Positions 7,772-17,500 of a DNA stretch of 29,800 nt are shown in pieces. The stretch covers positions 1-29,800 of the forward strand of contig CALGCG010000008.1 of assembly GCA_937884485.1 (NCBI GenBank), read 5' to 3'. A model generated the notes under the pieces. The model did not search any database, was not told the origin of the DNA, and was given only the letters and a program-made list of their open reading frames with translations. Made by a program: the position numbers and the translations under genes. Source of the stretch: an uncultured Bacteroidales bacterium (GTDB lineage Bacteria; Bacteroidota; Bacteroidia; Bacteroidales; P3). Every line of letters starts with the position of its first letter. The stretch's first letter is position 1.

Positions 7772-9520
7772 ATGGACATCAATACCCTCAACATCGACGA
7801 AAGTGCCAAGCTGAACGTGAAGTCTTGGCTCGAAGGCGAATACGACGAGGCCACCAAGCAGGCCATCCGCGACATGATGAACAACCCCAACGAGCTCAAC
7901 GAGAGCTTCTACCGCCACCTGGAATTCGGCACTGGCGGCTTGCGCGGCATCATGGGCGTGGGCACCAACCGCATGAACAAGTACACCGTGGCCATGGCCA
8001 CCCAGGGCCTGGCCAACTACGTGAAGAAGCAGTTTGCCGGCGAGGCCGAGTTGCGTGCCGCCATCAGCCACGACAGCCGCAACCACAGCCGCGAATTTGC
8101 CGAGATTACGGCCAACGTGCTTGCCGCCAACGGTTTCAAGGTCTACCTCTTCGACTCCATGCGTCCCACGCCGGAGCTGAGCTTCGCCGTGCGCCATTTC
8201 CATTGCCACACGGGCGTCATGCTCACCGCCAGCCACAACCCCAAGGAGTACAATGGCTACAAGGCCTACTGGAGCGACGGCTGCCAGCTGACGGCGCCGC
8301 ACGACACAGCCGTTATCGACGAGGTGCTGAAAATCAAGCATGTCTCCGACGTGAAGATGACGGGTGGCGAGAAGAACATCACCATCATCGGCGAGGATGT
8401 GGACAAGGTGTACCTGGCCCGCGTGGAGAAGAACGCGCTGAATCCCGAGGTCATCAAGAAGCACCACGACGTGAAGATAGTCTACACGCCGCTGCACGGC
8501 ACCGGCATCGTGCTCATACCGCGCATGCTGAAGCAGTTGGGCTTCACCAACGTCAATGTCGTCGAGGCGCAGGCCGTACCCGATGGCAACTTCCCCACCA
8601 CCCCCAGCCCCAACCCCGAGGAGCATGCCGCCATGAAGATGGCCGTGGACCTGGCCAAGGAGATTGACGCCGACATAGTGTTTGCCAGCGACCCCGACGC
8701 CGACCGCGTGGGCGTGGCCGTGAAGAGGCCCGACGGCGAATGGATGCTGCTCAACGGCAACCAGACGATGAGCGTGCTCTTCTACTATATTGTCAAGCAG
8801 TGGCAGGAGAAACAGCTGCTCACGGGCAACGAGTACATGGTGAAGACCATCGTCACCAGCGAGCTGCCGGCCGACATCGCCACCCGCGCGGGCATCAAGA
8901 TCTACGACGTGCTGACGGGCTTCAAGTTCATCGGCGGCAAGATACGCGAGCTGGAAGGCGTGGAGACCTTCATCGCCGGCGGCGAGGAGAGCTACGGCTA
9001 CATGATTGGCGACTTCGTTCGCGACAAGGACGCCGTGGCCGCCTGCTCGATGATTGCCGAGATAGCAGCTTGGGCGCTGGAGCAGGGCAAGACCTTCTTC
9101 GACGTGCTGGTGGACATCTACCGCCAGTACGGATTCTACAAGGAAGGCCTCGTCAGCGTGGTGCGCAAAGGCAAGAGCGGCGCCGAGGAGATACAGCAGA
9201 TGATGCGCGACTACCGCTCCAATCCCCCGGCGGAGATCGACGGCGAGAAGGTTGTCTGCATCAAGGACTACCAGTGCCTGGAGAGCAAGGACCTGCTGAC
9301 CGGCAAGGTGACCAAGATCGACCTGCCGAAGAGCAACGTGCTGCAGTTCTTCACCGACAAGGGCAACAAGATCACCGTGCGCCCCAGCGGCACGGAGCCC
9401 AAGATCAAGTTCTACTTCAGCGTCAAGGCCGACCTCTGCTGCCCCGAATGCTTCGACAAGACCAACGACGCCCTCGACGCCAAGATTGAGAGCATCAAGC
9501 GGAGTATGAAGCTGGTGTAA
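7772..9520 (+). CDS. Phosphoglucomutase/phosphomannomutase (alpha-D-phosphohexomutase)
   Basis: A 582-residue enzyme, the usual length for the PgcA-like branch. It interconverts hexose 1- and 6-phosphates and so feeds UDP-glucose or GDP-mannose synthesis. All four family signatures are present: the phosphoserine loop TASHNP with S154; the metal loop DPDADR at 307-312; the sugar-recognition loop GGEES at 403-407; and the phosphate-binding RPSGTEPK near 537-544. The N-terminal segment FGTGGLRGIMGVGTNRMN is also typical. The ATG at 7772 was chosen because family similarity begins there (MDINTLNI); the open frame upstream is antisense to xer. It is divergent from xer, and recR starts 5 nt after its stop. 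Glucose versus mannose preference cannot be read from the sequence. Confidence 0.93.
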   Translation: MDINTLNIDESAKLNVKSWLEGEYDEATKQAIRDMMNNPNELNESFYRHLEFGTGGLRGIMGVGTNRMNKYTVAMATQGLANYVKKQFAGEAELRAAISHDSRNHSREFAEITANVLAANGFKVYLFDSMRPTPELSFAVRHFHCHTGVMLTASHNPKEYNGYKAYWSDGCQLTAPHDTAVIDEVLKIKHVSDVKMTGGEKNITIIGEDVDKVYLARVEKNALNPEVIKKHHDVKIVYTPLHGTGIVLIPRMLKQLGFTNVNVVEAQAVPDGNFPTTPSPNPEEHAAMKMAVDLAKEIDADIVFASDPDADRVGVAVKRPDGEWMLLNGNQTMSVLFYYIVKQWQEKQLLTGNEYMVKTIVTSELPADIATRAGIKIYDVLTGFKFIGGKIRELEGVETFIAGGEESYGYMIGDFVRDKDAVAACSMIAEIAAWALEQGKTFFDVLVDIYRQYGFYKEGLVSVVRKGKSGAEEIQQMMRDYRSNPPAEIDGEKVVCIKDYQCLESKDLLTGKVTKIDLPKSNVLQFFTDKGNKITVRPSGTEPKIKFYFSVKADLCCPECFDKTNDALDAKIESIKRSMKLV

Positions 9521-9525
9521 GGCTA

Positions 9526-10140
9526 ATGAACCTACCGTCGAAAATACTGGAGGAGGCTGTGGAGCAGCTGAGCGGGCTGCCGGGCGTGGGCAAGCGGTCG
9601 GCGCTGCGGTATGCGCTGTTCCTGATGAACGAGGAGGAGTTGAAGGTGCGGGAGCTGAGCGAGAGCCTGATGCGCCTGAAGACACACCTGCACCGCTGCC
9701 GCCATTGCCACAACGTGAGCGACACCGAGGTGTGCCCCATCTGTGCCAGCGAGAAACGCCAGCGGGGGCTGGTGTGCGTGGTGGAGAACGTGCAGGACGT
9801 GATGGCCGTGGAGAACACGCAGCAGTACCGTGGGTTGTACCATGTGCTGGGCGGCGTCATCTCGCCCATCGACGGCATCAGCCCCAGCGACCTGGAGATT
9901 GCCTCGCTCGTCGAGCGCGTACGCACCGGCGTGCCCTACAAGGTGGATGAGGTTATCCTGGCCCTGCCCACCACCATGGAGGGCGACACCACCAACTACT
10001 ACATCAACAAACTGCTGCAGCCCCTGGGCGTGAAGGTGACCACTCTGGCGCGCGGCGTTGCCGTGGGCGACAGCCTGGAGTATGCCGACGAGATCACCCT
10101 CGGCCGCAGCATCGCACACCGCATACCCTTCGAAGGATGA
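9526..10140 (+). CDS. recR: Recombination mediator protein RecR
   Basis: A 204-residue protein, the typical RecR length. It acts with RecO (and RecF) to load RecA on gapped DNA. The domains run in the standard order: a helix-hairpin-helix LSGLPGVGKRSA (15-26); a C4 zinc finger with C58, C61, C70 and C73 (CRHC...CPIC); a Toprim domain beginning GLVCVVE with acidic E87 and continuing through ISPIDGISP; and the C-terminal TLARGVAVGDSLEYADEITL, which contains the conserved Walker-B-like segment. It lies 5 nt after the phosphohexomutase and overlaps the next gene by ATGA, so the three are probably one transcript with translational coupling. Confidence 0.96.
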   Translation: MNLPSKILEEAVEQLSGLPGVGKRSALRYALFLMNEEELKVRELSESLMRLKTHLHRCRHCHNVSDTEVCPICASEKRQRGLVCVVENVQDVMAVENTQQYRGLYHVLGGVISPIDGISPSDLEIASLVERVRTGVPYKVDEVILALPTTMEGDTTNYYINKLLQPLGVKVTTLARGVAVGDSLEYADEITLGRSIAHRIPFEG

Positions 10141-11297
10141 AAACAATACTCTTGATAACCGCCCTGATAGGCCTGATGGCATGCAAAGGGCCTGCACAGC
10201 CGGAAGTCCCGGGTTATCCGGATAATCCGGAAGTTCCGGGAGCGCCGGAATACACATTGGACGAGGCCATCGGCCAGATGCTCCTCGTGGGCTTCCGGGG
10301 GACGGCCGTCGACAGCACGAACCACATCTTCCGCGACCTGCGGGACTACCATGTGGGCAGCGTCATCCTCTTCGACTACGATTCCCCCACGGGCACCCGT
10401 GGACGCAATATCCGCAGCGCCAGCCAGGTGAAAGCCCTATGCGCCCAGCTGCGGGCCTTGAACCCCGACCTGCTCATCGGCATCGACCAGGAGGGGGGCT
10501 ACGTCAGCCGTCTCAGCACGCGTTACGGCTTCCCCAAGACCCTCTCGGCCCAGCGGAGCGCCACCCTGGGCATCGACAGCGTGCGGAGCCAGGCGAGGCT
10601 CACCGCCGGGATGCTTGCCTCGTTGGGCATCAACCTCAACTTCGCCCCGGTGGCCGACGTCAACGTCAACCCCTCCTGCCCCGTTATCGGCGCCATCGAA
10701 CGCTCTTTCTCGGCGGACACCGCTGCGGTGGCCCGCTGCTGCGAAGTGTGGATCGAGGAGCAAAGGGCAAAGGGCGTTGTGAGCTGTCTGAAGCACTTTC
10801 CTGGGCACGGCAGCGCCAAGGGCGACACCCACAAGGGCCTGGTCGATGTCACCAAGACCTGGCAGCGCCGCGAGCTGGCCCCCTACCGCGCACTCTGCTC
10901 CCCACTCTCCACCCTCCACTCTCCACTCATGGTGATGACCGCCCACGTCATCAACCGTCAGCTCGACCCCGCAGGGCTGCCTGCCTCGCTGTCGCCGAAG
11001 ATCACCTCCTACCTGCGTGACACCCTTGGTTTCCAGGGGGTCATCGTTACCGACGACCTGGCCATGGGAGCCATCAGCAGCCAGTACAGCCTGGAGCAGA
11101 CCGTGCGCATGGCCCTCGAAGCCGGTGCCGACCTGCTTTGTCTGAGCAACAACGGCGGCCACTACGACCCCGACCTGGTGCCCAAGGTGGTGAAGGTCAT
11201 CAAGAAACTCGTTGCCGACGGCGCCGTCAGCGAAGAGCGTATCCGCCAGTCCGCCCTCCGCATCCGTGGCCTGAAAATAGACACCACGGGCAATTAA
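10137..11297 (+). CDS. GH3-family lipoprotein, NagZ-like beta-N-acetylhexosaminidase
   Basis: A 386-residue lipoprotein whose signal peptide MKTILLITALIGLMAC ends in a lipobox (LMAC, C16). The GH3 TIM barrel follows: GIDQEGG (115-121), KHFPGHG (219-225) and D230-T231-H232, the Asp-His acid/base pair of the NagZ-type loop. The expected nucleophile is D306 in VTDDLAMGA. NagZ-type enzymes cleave beta-linked N-acetylglucosamine, for example in peptidoglycan fragments, and lipidation suggests action in the envelope. There is a 9-residue linker repeat (PEVPGYPDN / PEVPGAPEY, about 22-39) after the lipid anchor. Residues 254-264 are encoded by a tandem 7-bp tract in place of ordinary coding sequence. 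The start overlaps the recR stop (ATGA). It lacks the C-terminal beta-lactamase-like domain that some Bacteroidota GH3 proteins carry. The exact substrate is inferred only. Confidence 0.88.
   Translation: MKTILLITALIGLMACKGPAQPEVPGYPDNPEVPGAPEYTLDEAIGQMLLVGFRGTAVDSTNHIFRDLRDYHVGSVILFDYDSPTGTRGRNIRSASQVKALCAQLRALNPDLLIGIDQEGGYVSRLSTRYGFPKTLSAQRSATLGIDSVRSQARLTAGMLASLGINLNFAPVADVNVNPSCPVIGAIERSFSADTAAVARCCEVWIEEQRAKGVVSCLKHFPGHGSAKGDTHKGLVDVTKTWQRRELAPYRALCSPLSTLHSPLMVMTAHVINRQLDPAGLPASLSPKITSYLRDTLGFQGVIVTDDLAMGAISSQYSLEQTVRMALEAGADLLCLSNNGGHYDPDLVPKVVKVIKKLVADGAVSEERIRQSALRIRGLKIDTTGN
10200..10240 (+). repeat. 27-bp-period direct repeat in the GH3 linker
   Basis: CCGGAAGTCCCGGG (10200-10213) recurs as CCGGAAGTTCCGGG (10227-10240), 13 of 14 identical. 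The period encodes 9 residues, giving the Pro-rich linker between the lipid anchor and the catalytic barrel. Confidence 0.75.
10898..10928 (+). repeat. In-frame tandem 7-bp tract inside the GH3 gene
   Basis: The units are CTCCCCA, CTCTCCA, CCCTCCA, CTCTCCA and a partial CTC. They encode about CSPLSTLHSPL just before the VMTAHV strand of the GH3 barrel, a place where homologues normally have a helix-strand junction. Confidence 0.8.
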
Positions 11298-11522
11298 TCA
11301 ATTATGAGTTGAACTTAAGGAGTGTTAAAAAATCATAAAAACACACCTCTCATGTCACCTTTTGGCATTTTGGTGGTTATTATATATACAGAGAAGCTGA
11401 CCAAAACGGACATAAAAAGGAATCCTAAATATGAACTGTTCGAAGGCTTGCTCAAGCGGCACGCGGGGGTGACTTGTTTTTTAGGGGGAAAAATACACAT
11501 ATATAAACTATAATAAAAAAAG
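11298..11522. other. AT-rich intergenic region upstream of the 2765-aa gene
   Basis: There are 225 nt with no convincing gene and no hairpin terminator after the GH3 gene. The region is strongly AT-rich at its end (ATATATAAACTATAATAAAA just before the ATG). A TTTTG near 11360 lies about 19 nt before TATATA, a weak promoter candidate; no TAnnTTTG box was found. A 63-codon open frame (11322-11513) is not supported. Confidence 0.5.
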
Positions 11523-14500
11523 ATGAAGAGCATGAAGCAATTTCTACTACTTGCTATGACGATGCTGATAGGCATGACGAGCCATCACGTGCAGGGGCAG
11601 ATGATCATCGACTCGTGGGGATTCACCACGGGTGTGGACACCACGCTGTGGATGGACCTCGGCGCGGACTACACTGTGCTGTTCAGCACTACCAACGGCA
11701 CTCAGAGTTATGCCGGTTCGGGGTTGCGCGACATCGGCTTCCCCTTCACGCTGGGTGCCACGACGCACACCAAGTTTTCGACCAATGTCAACGGCACGGT
11801 GCGGCTGGGCGCAGCCCTGCTTTCGAACGCTGGTTATATTGCCGAGCCGTTGGGGCAGAACATCAACGCCGGCCCTCGCATCGACGCCCTGGGCCGCGCG
11901 GGCATGATTGACACGAGCTGCTACATGCGGTCGGCCGTACTGGGCGACAGCGGCAGCCGGGTGCTCGTGGTCGAGGCCCGTCTGCGGGAGTATGCCGAGT
12001 GGGGTTCCGCTGAGGGCCACTATGTGCACTTCCAGGTGCAGCTGTTCGAGGCCGGCGGCCTGCGCATCGTCTATGGGCAGGTGGACTCCGGTGCCATCTA
12101 TGGCAGCACGCAGAATGGCGTGGCCGCCACGGGCAGCAGTTCGAACAAGGATGTCATCTTCTTCGACTTCGCCGCCCAGCGGGCGGTGCGCTTCAACGGC
12201 AATTGCACGCTGCGCAACGCCGCCGAGGACTTCCCGACCCGGGGCCGCTGGTATATGCTTGCACCCAACCCGACGGCATGTCCCCGCGCTACGGCGTCGA
12301 CAGTGTGGGTGACGAACTACAGTGCCGCGGGCGTCGAGCTGACGCAGTCGACGACCGATGCGCACAACTACCGCCTGCGCGTGTCGGGCACGGACATCGA
12401 CACGCTGTGGAATGCCGGCCAGGCGACCTTCACGCTGCCGCCGCTGAACCCCCGCACCGACTACACCCTCTCGCTGCAGACCCTCTGCGGCGAAGATACC
12501 AGTTACATCCCCTTCAGCATCACTATCACCACCGGCTGCGGTGCGGTGGTGCGGCTGCCGTGGTCGACCGCTTTCCCCAGCCTCAGCCACTCCGACTGCT
12601 GGGACATGCCCTACGTGAGCGGCAATAATGCCGACTTCACGCGGCGTTGGCGCCAGACGTCGACCACGACCGATGTGTACTGCCCCGGAGCCGCGGGCAC
12701 CTACAACTCGTGGCTCATCTCGCCGGTGGTCTACCTGCCCGACGGCGACGGACTCACCCTGCAGTGGGACTACCGTGCGCTGCTGAGTTCGGCTGGAGTG
12801 GCTCCGCATGTGGAGCTGCGCGTGGCCCCCTGTGCCGAGGACGGCACGGCGGCCGACGGCGCCTGGAGCACGCTAATGGTACTCGACGGTGAATATCAGA
12901 GCTATACTGCACTCGCCGTCAATCTCGACGCCTGGCGCGGCCAGCGGGTGAGGGTGGCATGGGTGCGCACCGGCGAAGGCGGCGGAAGCGCCTATGTCGA
13001 CAATGTGTCGCTCTACCGGCAGCAGGAGCCGCAGCTGTTGCGGGAGGTGCCGTCGGTGGCCTTCGTGGGCGACACCACGTTCTACACGGCCCGCATGTTT
13101 ACCGGTGTGGACAGCAATGTGGTGTTCACCTGGCATTCGAGCCTGCTGGACAGCACTATAGTGACTACAGATTCGATGGTTTCCGAGGTGTCTGTGGTGT
13201 ATCCCGCCGCGGGCATCGACACGGTCACGGTGGTGCTTTCCAACGCCTACGGGAGCGACACGGCGACGGCCGTGGTCGAGGTGGCCGACTGCCGCACGGT
13301 GACGGCGCTGCCCTGGAGCAACGACTTCGCGGGCAGCTACGCCTGCTGGACCATCGACGGGTGGCAGCGCGCCAGCAGCACCTTAGCATATAACGAGAAC
13401 GGAGACCGTATCAGCCACGACAACGTCATGTATCCCAACAACACGGGCAAGTACATGCTCACGCAGCCTGTGACCATCCCCGCCACGGGGGTGGAGCACC
13501 TCAGCCTGTGGGCCGAGGCCGGCGGGCCGCTGATGGTGCGTGTGAGCCCCACGGCATCGACCGACACGGCCAGCTACACCGACACGCTGCTCACGGTGCC
13601 CAACAGCAGCCGCCTTGAAATCTTTTGGCGCACGGCAGGTCTCGCAGCCTATGCTGGGCAAACGGTGCGCTTCGGCTTCTTCAAGACAGCCGGCACGCAG
13701 GCTTTCGTCAGACGGGTGAAGGTGGACTACGACACCCTCCCCGCCCTGGGCAACATAGTTGTGCCCGCCATCAGCCGCACCGACAGCACCATCGCCTGCA
13801 GCGTGGAGCTGCTGCGCGGTGTCGGCGAGGGGTTGACCTACACCTGGCATTCGAGCCTGATGGACACCACGTGGGTGGACACCGGAGCGAATGGTTCCCA
13901 TGGCTTCAACGTGACCTACACCATCGGCGGGACGGACACCATCACGGTGGTGGCCGCCAACGCCTACGGCAGCGACACGATAGTGCGCACCGTCCAGGTG
14001 ATGGATTGCCGCCCGGTGACGGCCCTGCCGTGGAGAGAGGATTTCGATGACGACCTCTTATGTTGGTACCAAACGTACAACTCCACCAACAACCGTTGGC
14101 AGAGAGGCCAACGTTACAGTGCCCCGTACTACATTAAAGATTACGATGCCTCTTCGTCATGCAACATCTCGGAGTCGTCGACCACGCCGGCGGATGCCTG
14201 GATGGTTTCGCGGGCTGTCACCCTCCCCGCAGACACGGCGCTGGCGGTGCGACTCTTCTGGCAGGTGGGCATCTCGTCGGGCAACAACCTGACGAACAAC
14301 TATCGCGTGATGGTGAGCACCGCTGCCGACTGCACGGATACCACTGCCTACGAGGAACTGTATCACGACACCCTGCCGCTGCCGAACCAGATCTACATGG
14401 CCCAGCGCAGCGTCAGCCTGACCCCTTATGCAGGCCAGACGATATTCATCGCCTTCCGCAACCAGCCTCTGGTGCGGCGCGTCACAGCCCTGATAATAGA

Positions 14501-17500
14501 CAAAGTGGAGGTGCGGGAGACGACAAATCCCAGGCTCTTACTGGCGGCCGACAACGAGACGGTCTATCATGGCGACACCGCCACCTTCACCGCTACCCTC
14601 ACGGAGGGCAGCGACTCGAACCTCGTCTACACTTGGCATTCTTCGTTGCTGGATTCGACGTGGGTGGACACCGCAGTTGGTGGGCAGTGGCGGTTGACCT
14701 ACGGAATGACTGGCGGCATGGACACCGTCACCCTCGTGGCCACTAATGCCTATGGCAGCGATACGGCCACGGTCTGCATCAGTTCCGTCATCGACAGCCT
14801 CCCCTCCATCAGCCACATCGCCCATGGGGCCGCCTTTGTGGGCGACACCACGGAATACACTGTGGTGGATAACCGCAGCGTCGTTACCGGACAGACCTAC
14901 ACGTGGCATTCCACCTTGCTCGACACAACAATCGTGCTCCAGTCTTCACAAGCCGCTTTCCGTTTGGTTTACACCGCTGAAGGTAACGATACGGTGACAG
15001 TCGTCAAGTCGAATGTCTTCGGTTCGGGCACCAGTAGCGCAGTGGTCGCCGTGGGCAGCCATCCGCTGCCCGAGGTGGCGCTGACAATTCCCGCGAGGGT
15101 GGAAGTCGGCGTGGCGGCGGAGTTTGCAGCATTGATCAACGATTGCTCCGCTAACGGTCGCGCCTTCACGTGGCACTCCACGTTGCTGGACACTACCGTC
15201 GCAACACTTCTCCCGACGCTTGCGCTGATGTACGAGGCGGAGGGTACCGACACGCTCACGGTGATTGCGTCCAACGCCTACGGCGCCGACACCGCCGTGA
15301 CAGTGTTTGAGGTGGTCGACTGCAGTGCCCGTGCAATCCCCTACACCGAGGACTTCGAGGGTGTGGCTCCGACGGCCTCGGACACGCTGGGTGAGCTGCC
15401 CGCCTGCTGGAACCTCGGCTGGAACGGCAGCAATGCCGCCTACGGCCCCCATGTCATCACCACCGGCGGCTACCAGTACATCAGTGACATCCCCGACAAC
15501 GCCCTCTTCTTGGTGGCGGGTAGCTCGACAGGCTACGGCAACACCGCCGAGGTGTCGCTGCCGCGCATGGCCGACAGCCTCCAGAACCTCTCGCTGGCCT
15601 TCGACTACCGCTTCGAGAGTTCCAGTTATGGCACCCTCACGGTGGGCTACTATAACGCAAACAATGTTTTCACCACCGTCAAGACCATGCCCGCTCATAA
15701 CGGCAGCTACCGTCGCGACACGGTAAGCTTCGCTGCCGCCACGGTGCCCGATGCCGCGATGGTGCTGCGCTGGTACCATGGTAGCTCGTGGTACGCTGTG
15801 GTCATCGACAACATCGAGGTCATCACTCGCGACACGCTGCCTGTGGTACGCGTGGAGGCACCCGCACAAGTCGTTGTGGGCGACAGCGTCCACCTCAGCG
15901 CCACCCTCAACGACTGCTTGCAGAATGGCCTGGTATTCAACTGGCACAGCTCTTTGCTGGACACTACAATAACTCTTAACTCCTCACTCTTAACTCTTAA
16001 CTATACCGCTGGTGGCACCGATACCGTCACCCTCATCGTCAGCAACGCCTACGGTGCCGACACCGCCGTGGCGTACATCTATGTGGTCGACTGCGGCAAC
16101 ATCACGCTGCCCTATACCGAGGACTTCGAGGCGGTCGCCCCGGCGGCCTACAACGTGGCAGGCAACCTGCCCGATTGCTGGGAGAGCTTCATCAACAGCG
16201 CCTTCACCTACTTGGCGCCCCACGTGATCACCACCGGCAGCTACAACTACATCTCTGATATTCCGGATCACGCCCTCTTGATGGTGTCCAACGGCACCTC
16301 AAGCTCCGCCTCCGGCCACACTTCCACCGCGCTGCTGCCCCGCTTCGCGGGCGGGTTGGGCAGCCTGGCGCTGGTCCTCGACCACCGCCACGAGAACGCC
16401 ACGCACGGCACCCTCACGGTAGGCTACTACGACGAAGCGCTCGACACTTTCCACCCTGTCGACACCCTGACCCCGCAGGTGGGCAGCTACTGTCGCGACA
16501 CCGTCAGCTTCAGCACCGTAACCGACACCAGCGTCCGCATGGCCCTGCAGTGGACTGACAACTACAATGCCTTCTGGGGCGTGGCCATCGACAACATAGA
16601 GGTCTACACCAACGATGCGCCGCAGCAACTGACCGTGATCGCCGTCACGCCGCAGTGCGTCAGCCTCCGCTGGGCGGCGACCGACAGCGCCACGGCCTAC
16701 GTGGTCGGCCTCGCGGGCCTGGGCGACACCGTCGTCAGCGACACCATCGTCACCTTCTGCGGCCTGGCCGAAGGTACGGACTACACCGTCGGCGTGGCCG
16801 CCATCATGGGCAGCGACACCGGCCACTATGCCCATGCCTCGTTCCACACGCCGCTGCTCTGCGCCCCGGTGCTGAGCGCCAGCGTCGAGGTGGATGGCAA
16901 CAACATTGTGGTGGGTTGGCAGCACGACACCACGGGCTACAGCGCCGCCACCGGCGCCGTGGTCACCCTGACCGACCTTGAGAACGGCAGCGTGCGCATC
17001 GACACGGTGCTGGGCGTCACCACCGCGCTCTATGCCGGAACGGCCTACCACCGCTACGCCGTCGGCGTGCAGACCCTCTGTGGCACCGCCATTAGTGGCA
17101 GCAACATGGACACGGTACAGATGGCTGCCAGCGTGTGCTATCAGATCCGCGGAACCCGCAGCGAAAATTACCGCTTCATCAACGGCTACAGTTCATACAA
17201 CTACAACCAGATGCTCTATCCCGCCACCGCCGTGGGCAGCGTCGACACCCTCTATGGTATAGCCTTCCGCGTGAGCGGACAGACCTCCACCTACACGCGT
17301 GCCACGGACATCTACCTCGGCCACACTACGGCCACTACCCTCGCTAGCCCCGTCAGTGCCGACAGCCTCACGCAGGTGGCCGACAACTACCCTTACTCCA
17401 TTGCCGACACCGGCTGGAGCAGCATCATGTTCGACACCCCCTTCGTCTATGACGGCACGAGCAACCTCATCGTCACCATGGTCGACGTCAGCGGCATCGA

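Noticed and set aside
7649..9685. A 980-codon minus-strand open frame that would extend Xer by about 680 residues
   Set aside because: It runs antisense through the phosphohexomutase, and its translation is low-complexity. Xer similarity and a promoter begin at 7648.
11322..11513. A 63-codon open frame in the AT-rich gap before the 2765-aa gene
   Set aside because: No ribosome site and no recognisable motif; composition fits noncoding leader DNA.
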